Of a stretch of 64,000 bases of DNA, positions 9,950 to 21,669 are shown piece after piece. Under the pieces are notes generated by a model. The model was not told where the DNA came from. It saw nothing but the letters and a program-made list of their open reading frames with translations, and did not search any database. Every line of letters starts with the position of its first letter. Within the stretch, counting starts at the first letter, position 1. The position numbers were made by a program, and so were the translations under genes. Source of the stretch: Bactrocera neohumeralis (Eukaryota; Arthropoda; Insecta; Diptera; Tephritidae); contig NW_026089624.1 of the NCBI RefSeq assembly GCF_024586455.1, positions 14,661,341 through 14,725,340 of the forward strand, in the 5' to 3' direction.

Positions 9950-11455
9950 TTTATTTTGTTTGCGTTAAGAGTCTGGCATTATATTAAGCTTTTTATTTTT
10001 ATGTCAAATAATTAAATTAATTTTTTTTTGTAATAGCACTTTCTTTGATAATATTAGGATTTTTTTTAAGTTTACAGTAAATCATTTACAAACTTACAAG
10101 AATGGGTACCTTTACCCCATCCATCGAAGTAGGCAACATAAAGTTAGAAGTAACATCTATCTAGCGAGAGACCGAGACATCAAATATGCTCTCGTGATTG
10201 AAGAGAAGAAGGTGCAGAAAAAGGCACACAATAAGAAGGAAGTGAATACAGCAGCAGCGGGGGTAGGTTGGCATGTTTGGTCAGTGGAGTCTGGGGGATT
10301 AGTCGTCCAATATTAGTACAGGGGTGCAGAAGAACGAAGAGCAGAATGAGAAAGCTGTTAGAAGGTACCCCCATCAAATCCGTCGAAGAACGGCTTGCGA
10401 AGTAGCACATATTGACAGCGAAGCGCTGTTGTGGCTAAGGAGCTGCGAGAGTGCAGAATGTTGCAAGCGAGTACGAAGTCAGTCTACGAGACTATTGACA
10501 TGGGCACTGACGCTAGTAGGAACAAAGGCGCGACGAAAACATGTTTGGCATACTTAACGAAGAGTTCGGAACCTTGTGCATGGTTGCAGATACTCAGGAG
10601 TTTCTTGTTAACGAAGTGGACCTTTCACACCTCAACAAAGCAAGCAGCCCCAGTCAGAAGGATAATAATGAATTACAAACCGTTAAGTAATTTAAATTCA
10701 CCAGTAGAAATGAACATTTTACTTTCAGATAATATCCCAGTATTCGAAAATGTCATATGCCGATGGACAGGAAATCGACGAACAAGGGACACGGTGGATG
10801 GGATCATCAAACTCAGCAGTTCAGACTATCAAACTCAGCAGTCAGACTATGCTTCACCTTATCTAAGAAAGACGCGACGTAACGTCTGTGTTGCGATTAT
10901 CGGCGGCTAAAAACAATGATAATTCGCGATAATTTCCCGATGTCGAATATCGATGATGCTGTCGAAAAGATACGGGTGCTAACGTCGTAACCACCTTAGG
11001 AATGGATTTTCCATGTTCCGGAGGAGCCTATATCAAAGAAGTATTCGTGATATACAATTCACAATGCGAGTTTCAATAGGTTCATTTCAGCCATATTTGG
11101 AGACCATATGCAAAGCGATACTGTACCAAAGATTTCACTGGGGAAATACGCAATTTTGGACGAGTTTTGCGAAGAGCCACGAAATTTGGTCTGCATTTTT
11201 TACTTTCTAGGTTATTTCATAGAAAACGGTTCGATAAACCCGTCCGACGCTAAAGCGAAAGCAATAAAGTTTCCAATGCCACATGACCAGAAGTCTCTGC
11301 AATGATTCTCGACGTTGACATCGTATTTTTGGAGATTTGTCGACGGATGTGCTGTGATTCGCTATGAGATAGAACATCGAAACGGTTCAACGATGCGACA
11401 TATAATATATATACGCTTTGAGTAGAGTATCTTATCTTATTAGAGAAAATTTCGC
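9950..11455 (+). mobile_element. Ty3/gypsy fragment inside RTE copy E
   Basis: RTE sequence stops at about 9949 and resumes at about 11456 with about 130 bp missing. The intervening DNA has no visible LTR. Its first 600 bp (9950-10560) are unassigned. The rest carries a gypsy-type reverse transcriptase relic. It may be a filler captured during repair rather than a clean insertion. Confidence 0.55.
10560..11330 (+). pseudogene. pol: Ty3/gypsy reverse transcriptase relic
   Basis: In several frames the text follows a gypsy-type RT order: CDYRRL followed by a TIRDNFPM-like segment, then a DDAVEK segment, a FHVPEE-like segment, and later FYFLGYFIENGSINPS and a TSYFWRFVDGCAVI segment (the region after the RT thumb). 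Stops and shifts are frequent, and the YxDD catalytic box lies in a deleted portion. Confidence 0.6.
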
Positions 11456-12019
11456 GCTTGGAGCGCACCTATGAAAGTTGCCCCCGCCATGATGTCAAAA
11501 TTGCGCCTGGCGACTTAAACGTCGGGATAAGCTACGAAGGTATGTTTAGCACAACAGTCTGTAAATTCAGCCTCCACGAGGAAACATCCCCAAATGGGTT
11601 GAGCCTTCGGCGGGGGCCGAAATATTGTTATCTGTGGTGTTAGAGTCCAGCGTAGAAAAATTCACTAAGCTACCTGGCTCCGGATCGAAACACCACCATC
11701 CAGATCGATCATGTTGTGACAGACGGAAGACACGTCTCCAGTGTTTTAGACGTGCGTACGTTGCAACCAAGATTCTCACCCGCCTCTGTGCAGCATAAAA
11801 CGCACGTCAACAAACACAAAGAAGGTTCGACGTCGAGAAGCTGCAATCACAACAGACAGCCGAAAGAAAGCAGACTGCCTACCTCGCAACGTTACAATCA
11901 ACGACAACACGTGCGGGATGGGATCGATACCAAGAGTTGAAGAGGGAAGCGAGACGCATTTGCAGATAGAAAAAGAGAGAGACCCTAATGCGTGAGTATG
12001 AAGAGCTTGACAAGCTGGT

Positions 12020-12900
12020 CAACAGGGGTAATGCTCGAAAATTTTACGAAAAGATGGCAAATCAACAACAGACCAGATATTCACCATGCGCCAAATCTTG
12101 TAAAATGTCCGTAAAAAGAAGATTGACAGTCACAATTTCTTCGTCGATTTCAAAGCTGCCTTTGATAGCACGAAAAGTAGCTTCCCTTATGCCGCGATGT
12201 CTGAATTTGGTATCCCCGCAAAACTAATACGGCTGTGTAAACTGACGTTGGGCAACACTAAAAGCTCCGTCAGGATTGGGACGGATCTCTCCGAGCCGTT
12301 CGATATCAAACGAGGTTTCAGACAAGGCGACTCTCTTTCGTGTGACTTTTTCAACCTATTTCTAGAGAAAACAATTCGAGCTGCAGAACTAAATCGAGAA
12401 GGTACAATCTTCTATAAGAGTGTACAGCTGCAGGCGTATGCTGATGACATTGATATTGTCATTGGCCTTAAACACCGCGCCATTAGTTCTACTTTCTCCA
12501 GAATGGATAAGGCAGCGAAGTAAATGGGTCTGTTGGTAAACGAAGGCAAGACGAAATATCTCCTGTCATCAAACAAACAGTCGTCGCACTCGTGACTAGG
12601 CACCCACGTAGATAATTTCGTCTATCTTGGAACCAGCATCAACACCAACAACAACGTCATCCTCGGAATCCAACACAGGATATCTCTTTCCAACAGGTAC
12701 TACTTCGAACTAAATAGGCAAATGAGAAGTAAAGTCCTCTCTCGATGAGGAAAAATCAAACTCTATAAGTCACTCATTATTACCGTCCTGCAATATGGTG
12801 CAGAACCATGAACGATGACAACATCTGATGAGTCGACGTTGCGAGTTTTCGAGAGGAAAGTTCTGTGAAAGATTTATGGTCTTTTGCGCGTTGACCACGG
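12020..12900 (+). pseudogene. RTE reverse transcriptase remnant of copy E
   Basis: The frame at 12197-12523 covers the RT palm region, with FDIKRGFRQGDSLS and AYADDIDI, the polymerase aspartates. Later text (VYLGTSIN-like, then the RWLGH segment at 12980) is broken by stops and deletions. The N-terminal fingers region is deleted. Compare the intact frame at 23911-25215. Confidence 0.8.
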
Positions 12901-13838
12901 CGAATATCACATTCGATGGAACGATGAGTTGTATGAGTTATACGACGACAAAATGAACATAGGTCACCGAATCAAGAGACAGCGTCTGCGTTGGTTAGGT
13001 CATTTCATCCGACGTGGACGAGAACACTCCAGCTCTGAAAGTATTCGACGCAGTACTCGAAGGGGGAAGCAGGGGAAGACCTCCACTCCGTTGGCAATGT
13101 GCTATATTCTTATGCGCTATTGGAAAGCGAAAGAGAAATTTGGTTTGGCCTCAACACCCGCGCCGTTAGTTCTGCGTTCTCCAGAATGGATAAGGCAGCT
13201 ATGCAAATAGGTCTAGTGGTGAACAAGGGCAAGACGAAATATCGTCGAATTAGTCGTCGCACTCACGACTAGGCTCCCACGCCACTGTTGACACTCATAA
13301 CTTTGAAGTCATAGATAACTTCGTCTATCTTGGAACCAGCATCAACACCAATAACAATGTCAGCCTGGAAATATAACGCAGAATATCTCTTGCCAACAGG
13401 TGCTACTTCGGACTGAGTAGGCAACTGAGAAGTAAAGTCCTCTCTAGACGAGCAAAAACCAAACTCTATAAGTCACTCATTATTCCCGTCCTGCTGTATG
13501 GTGCAGAAGCATGAACGATGACAACATCTGATGAGTCGATGTTAAAAGTTTTCGAGAGAAAGGTTCTGCGAATAGAGAGAATGGTTCTTTGCGCATTGCC
13601 CACGGCGAATATTAAATGGACGAAAACACTACAGCTCTGAAAATATTCGACGCAGTAACCGCCAGCGGAAGTAGAGGAAGAGGAAGACCGCCACTCCGTT
13701 AGAAAGACCAGGCGGAGAAAGTCTTGGCTTCGCTTGGAACCTCCAATTGCCGCTACCTTGCGAAAAGAAGAAACGACTGACGCGCTGTTGTAAACTCGGT
13801 TATAACCGCGTAAGCGGTTTCTACGTCAGTAAAGAAGA

Positions 13839-14221
13839 AGATATATGCACCAAATTTAATAGATTTGCAAAATTATTCACTTTTCTTGACTTTTGTTAAA
13901 CAGCTGTTCTACAGCAAGGTGCTTTTCACCTCACGTGGTGAGGTTGACCTTACTTCGCATATGGATATCAGTCAATAAGTAAGATATCACATTGAAAATC
14001 AAAGAGAATTTAGTTTTTATAACAGCGTACCCTTAATCCTAAAATGAATCAAATTGGATGAATAATTAATTCCCCTAATCCCGTTCCGGTTATCCGGTTA
14101 TATGTATTAATTTGATTTGTGAGTTACAAGTATCTTACTAATCTAATGATATTGCGTATTAACTACAATAAAAAGAAAACCAATTGTTCGGAAGTTTGTA
14201 TGAGTTCAAGTTAATTTATAT
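13839..14221. other. Unassigned intergenic sequence with a small hairpin
   Basis: No gene is seen. ACCTCACGTGGTGAGGT at 13928-13944 can form a 7-bp stem with a 3-base loop. The rest is AT-rich. Confidence 0.4.
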
Positions 14222-14340
14222 TATTAACTAAAGGACCCGTCCACGTTTTACTGTGGCTGATACATACAGGTAGGTATTACTAATAATATCATTTATATGA
14301 TTTCTATTATTTAGATTATGACTATTAGTTAAGGAGATAT
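14222..14340 (-). mobile_element. Helitron 3'-end remnant
   Basis: CTAAAGGACCCGTCCACG and the following 100 bp match the Helitron end at 60414-60530 (CTAGAGGACCCGTCCACG). The terminal CTAG has mutated. The match stops at a TA dinucleotide where the Tc1/mariner element begins. Confidence 0.6.
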
Positions 14341-14959
14341 ATCGGGTGATTTTTTTGAGGTTAGGATTTTCATGCATTAGTATTTGACAGATCACGTGGG
14401 ATTTCAGACATGGTGTCAAAGAGAAAGATGCTCAGTATGCTTTGACATTTCATCATGAATAGACTTACTAACGAGCAACGCTTGCAAATCATTGATTTTT
14501 ATTACCAAAATCAGTGTTCGGTTCGAAATGTGTTTCGCGCTTTACGTCCGATTTATGGTCTACATAATCGACCAAGTGAGCAAACAATTAATGCGATTGT
14601 GACCAAGTTTCGCACTCAGTTTACTTTATTGGACATTAAACCAACCACACGAATGCGTACAGTGCGTACAGTGCGTACAGAAGAGAATATTGCGTCTGTT
14701 TCTGAGAGTGTGGCTGAAGACCGTGAAATGTCGATTCGTCGCCGTTCGCAGCAATTGGGTTTGTGTTATTCGACCACATGGAAGATTTTACGCAAAGATC
14801 TTGGTGTAAAACCGTATAAAATACAGCTCGTGCAAGAACTGAAGCCGAACGATCTGCCACAACGTCGAAATTTTTCAGTGAATGGGCTCCAGAAAATTGG
14901 CAGAAAATCCGCTTTTTATCGACAAATTTTGTTCGTTACGAGGTCACTGGTTGAATGGC
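14341..14959 (+). mobile_element. Tc1/mariner element, 3' part lost in an assembly gap
   Basis: The element starts at a TA within the Helitron remnant. A non-coding lead of about 115 bp, probably including the terminal inverted repeat, precedes a transposase frame. The 3' half and right end lie in or beyond the N run at 14960. Confidence 0.75.
14455..14959 (+). pseudogene. Tc1/mariner transposase, N-terminal half
   Basis: The ATG at 14455 starts MNRLTNEQRLQIIDFYYQNQ, the first helix-turn-helix domain of an IS630/Tc1/mariner transposase. It continues with VTKFRTQFTLLDIKP and SIRRRSQQLGLCYSTTWKIL (second HTH), then VQELKPNDLPQRRNF, the conserved lead-in to the DDE core. A triple GTGCGTACA repeat around 14655 adds a few residues. 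Near 14890 the frame shifts, because the ENPLFIDKF and HWLNG segments continue in another frame. The catalytic residues fall at or past the gap. Confidence 0.85.
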
Positions 14960-15059
14960 NNNNNNNNNNNNNNNNNNNNNNNNNNNNNNNNNNNNNNNNN
15001 NNNNNNNNNNNNNNNNNNNNNNNNNNNNNNNNNNNNNNNNNNNNNNNNNNNNNNNNNNN
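14960..15059. other. Assembly gap (100 N)
   Basis: Exactly 100 N. The size is probably nominal. Sequence on the left is transposase and on the right is errantivirus pol, so the junction between the two elements is not observed. Confidence 0.99.
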
Positions 15060-15247
15060 TTTCCTTCCAGATCTTTCCTACCACAATAAAAACCGAACGC
15101 CACCCAAACCATATTTTGAAGGAGATAAAATTAGGAACTAAGTTAAATACGAGATTTAGGAAAGAAATTGTCGCGCAGAATTATAATACCACCGTTAAAA
15201 CTAAAACAGGCAGGATTGTTCACAAAAATAACATAAAACAATGTTAA
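15060..15247 (+). pseudogene. pol: Errantivirus pol, last about 60 codons
   Basis: After the gap the frame ending at 15247 carries the basic integrase tail with LNTRFRKEIVAQN and a GRIVHKNNIK end. This is the usual C-terminus of gypsy-group Pol, just before env. A one-base problem near 15140 separates two frames. Confidence 0.7.
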
Positions 15248-15840
15248 GAAGAAAAAGCTAATTGTAGGTGGAAAAACCTCAAAATGGAGAACCTACAAAT
15301 TTACCTCATCCTAATTAAATTGGCACCCACTACAAAAACCCAACAAATTGACGTTCAGAACTTGACAAGCAATAATGGATATCTATTATGATAGAAGAAG
15401 TAAGGACAATCAACCATATGATAAAGTCCTACATTTTATAAACTTAACTAAATATGAGGAAACACTCTCACTTATTTCGGACAACATTAATACATTAGAC
15501 AACTACTTTCGAGGACAGAGAATTGCTTGACATAACTAACAAAAATTTAATTACTTACATTTTAAATCTAAACGAGGTCTCCTTAATATCATAAGGAAAG
15601 GACTAAAATACATAGCAGGTACCATGGACAGCGATGAAGAAAAAGAAATTAGCGACGCACTTACACAATTGCATAAAAGCGAAAGAGCAGATGCACAAAA
15701 TATTAATAACTAGCTGACCCCGCAGCCGTTGTCCTGCGTGAAATTACATATGTGTTTTGAGATGAAAAGAAAGTTAAATTTATCATTTAATTTTTTTTTT
15801 CAATGTAACGCAGCTTGTTTCTTGGTTTCTGTTCCGGTGT

Positions 15841-16400
15841 ACAGAAAAGATGGTTTTCCAACTTGTGAGCACGCCACGGCCGTGTGAAAAACATAGCATT
15901 TCCAAATTTATGCCTCACACTATGCGACAATATTTAGGTCCTGTTGATTGTCATCTCAAATGCAATTTTCGCTGGAAACGAAATACGTTTGAACTGAAAT
16001 GGGAAATCGTTAAAACTCAAAGGAATTCGTAGAATCAAGCATTCTGTCCCTTGTATTCGATAGGTGCGTCACAATCAGTCGGGTTCCATTACACAGTTTC
16101 GGGGCATGATAATTGCGAAACATAATAATGACAGATCCTACTTTGAGACGCAAATGCTGCGGTGGCATACCAAGCCTGCCATACCACTGGATAATTCACG
16201 GCGTCGTCTTCATTGTTTAAGTCAACAAAATCGGTATTTTTGGCAGCTAACATTACGCGTGCTCTTAAGGAATCGTAGTTACGATAATTTGGCCAATGTC
16301 CGAACATTTGTGATGAGTTCATCTTTCGTGAATTGTTAAAGGGAAGATGAAATTGATATCGAACCACCGGAAGAATCAACCGAAATTGTACCATTTCCAA
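15841..16400 (-). pseudogene. Helitron Pif1-type helicase, C-terminal pieces
   Basis: The frame 16089-16400 contains YRNYDSLRARVMLAAKN, matching the helicase segment that reads YQRHDYLSERAILAPKN in the better-kept copy at 19.8 kb. The tail at about 15841-15930 is the reverse complement of the final FSHGxxYVACSxVG-type motif seen at 5117-5209. The sequence between them is reduced by deletions. Confidence 0.7.
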
Positions 16401-16649
16401 TTTTTAGCGAAGGCGATGTAAAATGTTTTCGGCAAGGTCATTTTTGTTCGTATCCCATAATTGACGCAGATTTGAAGGCTGATATGTCGAAATGATTATC
16501 GCGAAAAGTGTGCGAACTTAATTTTCATTCCAGTGATTAACGTCATCAATAATCATTAATCAATAGCAACTGAAGGTAGAAGCAATCGTCGTTTTTCGGG
16601 TGGACTGTGTAAATTCGTCCTAATGCATTAGTTGAGAACACATCTGGAT

Positions 16650-17460
16650 GTCAATCTACTGTTTGGCCTCGCTTTCTGCGTAAATATTTCTTCGACGATG
16701 CATTCCATGTATAATAGCAAGGCATTTCCGAATAGAGCAACGTTCCCGTAAACGTATCACTGATGAAATTTGAGAAAAAACTCGTCAAACTTAATTTTGT
16801 TGCTGGAGGTGTTTCCACTGGCTGTACTGTATTCTTTGGGTTGAAATACACTCTTTGGCCATTCTCTAAATTAACTGCGAGGCGCATAACAGTCGGAAAA
16901 CGTTCATGAAGTGCAAAAGTAAATATCCTACAAAGCGCTTTATTGCAGATCACGTATCTACCGTATCGTTCAAGACCAATAATCGCCATGTTGCTTCCTT
17001 TGGTGACGTACCTTCAAACGTATTTTATCGATTTCACCAACATGCAATATTAAACATTGATATGAGTTTTGAATCTGAATTAAACAATAATGGTGAATAT
17101 AGTACGATCCATGTGTTGTCAACTTCGATATTAACTCTTGTAAGTTGATTGCTGAATGTTCTGTTATCTGGTGAGCGACGCCAATAGAGTTGATATCCAT
17201 CATTTCCAGTTTGTGTTTCCGAAAGAAAATCACGTGGATAGTGTTTCATGCATTTATTGTCTGACATACAAACCGAAAAGATGAACCGTATTGGTTTCCA
17301 CCACTTCGTATAATACTGTATCTTTCTCTATGTCAGGAATTTCAGCAGAAATGATTTTATCATTTTGATCTAGTGTAACCATCATCAAAAGAAGAATGCG
17401 GAAAACCTCTCTTTTGCCACTCAACAAAGTACATCTAGCATCCAACAGCACCACATATAC
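16650..17460 (-). pseudogene. Helitron Rep-region fragments
   Basis: The order on the minus strand is LDQNDKIISAEIPDIEK (17.4 kb), TWIVLYSPLLFNSDSKL (17.08 kb), FALHERFPTVMRLAVNLENGQ with RVYF after it (16.85 kb), and a YTWNASSKKYLRRKRGQ segment (16.68 kb). This is the block between replication initiator and helicase in Helitron proteins. At least two frame changes break it. Confidence 0.75.
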
Positions 17461-18472
17461 TTTGCTTCAAGATATAGTCAATCAAACATCGTAACTGTTG
17501 TTTCAAAAGTCATGCTGTGACATCGTGACGATCGCTTGCTGATTGACCGCGATCCAAAATTCCGCACGTTTGTCACCGCATCCTGGAAGTACTTCTTGCC
17601 TTGCCTTGCCTTGGGCTGCTATACGTTGATGGCAAAAAGAACGCCGACCGATATTAGGGCGACCTCTTCGTGGCTTTGTAACAAAGTTCAATCTGCAAGA
17701 GGTCAATCTTTGTGTGAAACACACATAAAGTTTTCACTGAATAATTTTCAATAATTTTTCTTTTGAATAGACGGAATAAAAAAGCAAGCGACCGAAATTG
17801 CACGATTCAAATAATTTACAAATCAAAATATTGAAAAAAATGTATACTTTTTGGAATTATTTAATTTTGCGACTTTTCTTCATGAAAAGTTTAAGGTATT
17901 TTTATTTCTAAACTTTCATTGATCCACAACGAACAACCTCGATTCATCAAGATTGGTTCGGCCGTTCTCTTAGCGTTACTAACAAACAAACATTCATTAG
18001 TTTGTATGGGAAAAAGGAAAGGGCTGTTTTTAGAGGTCTTTCCGGTAATTATTCGAATTTTTCTCTCCGTAAAAACCATCCTTGAACCTCAGCGAACATT
18101 TAAAAAAAAAAAATTATCAAATTTGGCTCAGTCGTATGAAAGTTATGAGCGTACATACAGTTTGGCGATTCATTTTTATTTACATATAATATTTACATAT
18201 GTAGATAGATGTGAGGTTTTTTTAATTGTTTATATTATTGTTTTTTGTTTTTGGAGAAATGAAATATTCACATTTTGAAAAAATGCTTATTATTTGAAAT
18301 ATAATTTTTGTATTTATGAGTTGTATTAAATTTTGACATAAAGAGATAAAAGGTATCCTATGTCCTTACCCTGGTTCTAAGCTACCTCCCCACCAATTTT
18401 CAGCCAAATCGGTTTAGCCGTTCTTCAGTTATAAATGGTGTAACTAACAACAATTTCTTTTATATATATAGA

Positions 18473-19101
18473 TTTATTATACTTAAGCAACCTTATTTCC
18501 GGACTAATATGCAACGTTACGGACCATATAAATAAGCAGCAAATTATTGTCAGTAATTACATAAACGAACTTAAAGAAACAGCGCAGAGTAGGATTAAGA
18601 CTTTGGAAGACGACATTCAATTCATTAAACACACCTATCAGGTTAACAGCGATATATCGCTTTTACGTAATCACGTGGACGACATTGGACAGATAATTTT
18701 TTAAAGCAAATTAGGCATAATATCAACAGATATAGTGACATCTACAGAACTAAATCTCATTACCGATTTCGAAAGCTATAGCCACATAAAAACCTCATAC
18801 CCCAATATTCCAACAGCATCCTATCCCAAATTAAAATTGAAACCCTTCCCAATATAAACAATAAATCACTAGTTTTAGACAAATACGATGTACTAGTAGA
18901 TGAAGTTAATAATATGTACAATGTAGAAATTAAGGATAATCTGGAGAAAAATTTAATTAAAGAGAAGGATCAATGTATAAAAAATATATTAAAATTTGAA
19001 GAAGCAGCTTGTAAGCTCAGAATTTGTAATGATCAATTTTTAAATGAAGTGCTACCAGGCACACTAACATTTAAAAATTTTCAATCAAAAATTATACTAA
19101 A
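18473..19101 (+). pseudogene. env: Errantivirus env, middle piece
   Basis: This is host sequence of the two Helitrons. The 63-codon frame at 18914-19105 and the text before it (with a QVNSDISLLRNHVDD-like stretch) fit the alpha-helical ectodomain of errantivirus Env. It is listed separately because it is the only part between the two insertions. Confidence 0.6.
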
Positions 19102-21669
19102 CTAGCTGTTACCCTGTGCGTTTAGCAACACTTAAATCGATTAAAACTCTTAAGGGTTTTTGCTTTGAGTTTTATTTATTGTTGTAAAACTGTTACTTAT
19201 TTATAAAACATTTATGAAACATATTGGTATACAACATTTTTGGTTTTTCGACCTGGCGCGTAAATAAATAAGCACCTTGGTGTTCCCACTCTCGAGCATG
19301 CGACGAACAATTGGCCGTGGGAGAAGCACGGTTCTTCCAAATTGACGCCGCACACTTGAAACGTTTGGCCTTGCGATTTGTTGATGGTCATCGCAAAGGC
19401 AAGATGTACTGGGAACTGCAAGCGCTTAAATTCAAACGGCATGTCCGTTGGAATCATGGGAATGCGTGGTAAGAGTACAACTTCACCTGCTGCCTTGCCA
19501 TTTAGTATTGTTGCTTCAATCAAATTTGGCCACAATTTTTGACTGAAAGTCTTGTGCCATTACACAAAGTCGGTGGCTTCAGATTTCGTAGAAGTATAAT
19601 GGGTGAACCGACTTTCAGGACCAAACGATGCGAAGGCAGACCGGGGGATCCAAAGAATTCAAGAATTCAGTTGGAGAATTGACTACTTCATCTTGATTTA
19701 AAACGCTATCAATCGATGTATAGGTTGTAGCTTCTCCTGGCAGTTCTTCTTGAATGGCAAAATTGATTTCGTGGACGTGTACATTTTTCGGTGCCAATAT
19801 TGCGCGTTCACTTAAATAATCGTGGCGTTGATAGTTTTGAACAATATTCGGAAATACACTTTCAATCAATTCTTCTTTCGATTGTAAAAGTGTACAAAAG
19901 TTGTTCGGCAATGTGATCAAACCGGTTTCATCGATTCTATTTTGCCTTCGCCAATGTCCAACAACTGCTTCGAAAACGCCGCTGCGGATCGATCATTTTG
20001 CAATTGGACTCGCATGTTGATGATAAGAGTCAGCCTTTGAACATGTCTCCACAAAACTGACGATTTTAAACATGCGTTTATTTCCTCGGCAGGAGTTGAT
20101 CGAGGAATGACTGACAAAGTTTGCCGAAAATCGCCGGATAATAAGACTAATGCTCCGCCAAAAAGTTGTTGCTTTTGGCGTAAATCTTGCATTGTTCTAT
20201 TGAATGCTTCTAATGACTTTTTGTTAGCCATTGGGCACTCATCCCATAGAACTATTCCAGCTCCTCGCAAAACTTTTGACATTGCTGAATTCCTCGATAT
20301 GTTGCACGTTGGTGTTTCAACGACTTGGATGTTCAACGGTAATTTCAACGCAGAATGTGCTGTTCGGCCGCCACCAAGTAGAGTAGCAGCGATGCCTGAC
20401 GAAGCAATTGCCAGGGCAATTTTCTGCTGTGACCGTATAGTAGCAAGAATCAAAGAGATCAGAAACGTTTTCCCTGTACCACCGGGCGCATCCAGAAAGT
20501 AGAATCCACCGGCGTTATTGTCAACCGCTCGTATAATCTTATCATAAGCATTTCTCTGCTGAATATTCAATTTGGTAATGTTAGCTTGTATGAAAGCACG
20601 CAATTCATTGCAATCGTATTGTTGTTCACGTTGAAGCTCATGGTCAAGCATATCAATCGCTGAACGATTGGGCGCAGTTATGCCAAGTTGTGCTAATGCC
20701 TTATTCGCAATTGTAAGGAACAGATCTTCAACCAATATCAAAGCATCATTATACATTTGTAATGTATATAGCAAGTCTGCGTCCGATGCTCGATTACGCG
20801 CCAAAATTAATAAGTCCTCGGTCATGTAGTCTTTGTACTTATTCCACAGTTCTTGCGGATTTGACGGAAGGCATGTAGATATTATTATGGCGAATAGTAC
20901 GCGTATTTGTTTTGGATGAGATGTGAGTGATGCGTCATGAAGTGCGGTGTCCCAATGCATATCATCTTCTAACAAACGCAATCGCGGACATGCTTCACGA
21001 TACGCCGCACAGAACTGACCGTTTCAAGTCATCAAATGATCTTGGTCCGCGCACGTTGACTAATAGCAGAGGCAAATAGAAACATTCGGCATTGTTCGGA
21101 TGGATGGTGTAAATGCGTCTTATGGCATCGGTTTTACGGACATTTGGATAACCGTCAACACGCTCCCCTTGCTTTCGTCGTTGAAATGTTTTCGATGATG
21201 GATTCCAAGTGAAATATTGTGGTATTTCGGAATATAGCAATATTCTTGCAAATTCATCGTTTTCATACAACTCGAAAAAGGTAGTTAGTGTTTTCCCCTG
21301 TGGTCGTGCTAGAGTATGCATATTTTAAGTACATAAATAAAAATTGAAAAATGAAGCTAAAACTACATCTTAAACTATGTATTTTACCCACACACGCATA
21401 TACAATAAGACCCACCAACAGTGTATTTGCAAACCGCATGGAAGCACTTACGAATCAATAACAATTTCATGAGAATTTGTATAGGCGGGATATGTCCTTT
21501 TTTTTTTGGTTTTTGCAAAACGTGCAATGGTACACACATTAAATTTCTTGTGTGCACCCTCCAAACAGACCCCAATCACCCCTGAAAATTTCATTGAAAT
21601 CGGGCAAGCCGTCTAGGAGGAGTATGCGAACAGGAAGTTTTGCCACTTAATTTTATATATATAGATAGA
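19102..21669 (-). mobile_element. Helitron B, complete ends, helicase-bearing
   Basis: The 3' CTAG lies at 19102-19105 after A (19101). The 5' TCTATCTATATATATAAAA starts at 21669, with T at 21670 outside. Two possible TC starts exist (21665 or 21669). The outer one keeps the interrupted env frame in phase, so I prefer it. The N-terminal Rep domain is absent and most of the helicase is present. Confidence 0.85.
19212..21321 (-). pseudogene. Helitron Rep C-terminus and Pif1-type helicase
   Basis: This is the best-kept Helitron helicase in the window. The largest frame (19917-20981, 354 codons) has the Walker A motif FLDAPGGTGKTFLIS, the Walker B motif VLWDECPMA, and a GDFRQTLSVIPR motif. The frame 19615-19920 continues with YQRHDYLSERAILAPKN. 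The frame 19212-19535 ends with KSQGQTFQVCGVNLE and FSHGQLFVACSRVG. The Rep tail with YFTWNPSSKTFQRRKQGERVDGYP lies at 20995-21321. At least three frameshifts or stops divide a formerly single protein, a 5'-3' DNA helicase used in rolling-circle transposition. The HUH nuclease is missing. Confidence 0.85.

Larger units (their letters stand above)
9094..13838 (+). mobile_element. RTE-type LINE, copy E, heavily rearranged
   Basis: The plus-strand RTE copy starts inside the endonuclease domain at 9094 and ends near 13838 with an AAGAAGAAG tail. It is interrupted by a 636-bp inverted-repeat element (9256-9891) and by a Ty3/gypsy fragment (9950-11455). It also lost about 130 bp of endonuclease, part of the linker, and about 540 bp of the N-terminal reverse transcriptase near 12055. 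The 3' third occurs twice in tandem: 12455-13078 and 13140-13838. Confidence 0.8.
15710..18472 (-). mobile_element. Helitron A, complete ends, core-deleted
   Basis: Read on the minus strand, the 5' end is TCTATATATATAAAAG (from 18472) and the 3' end is CTAG (15710-15713). The flanking bases are A (15709) and T (18473), the canonical Helitron target. Inside are Rep-region fragments (16650-17460) followed by helicase C-terminal pieces (15841-16400). The helicase core with Walker motifs is missing, so this 2.76-kb copy could only have moved with help from another element. Confidence 0.85.

Noticed and set aside
20107..20502. 131-codon plus-strand frame
   Set aside because: It lies opposite the Helitron helicase on the minus strand, whose Walker motifs are clear. 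The plus frame is its shadow.
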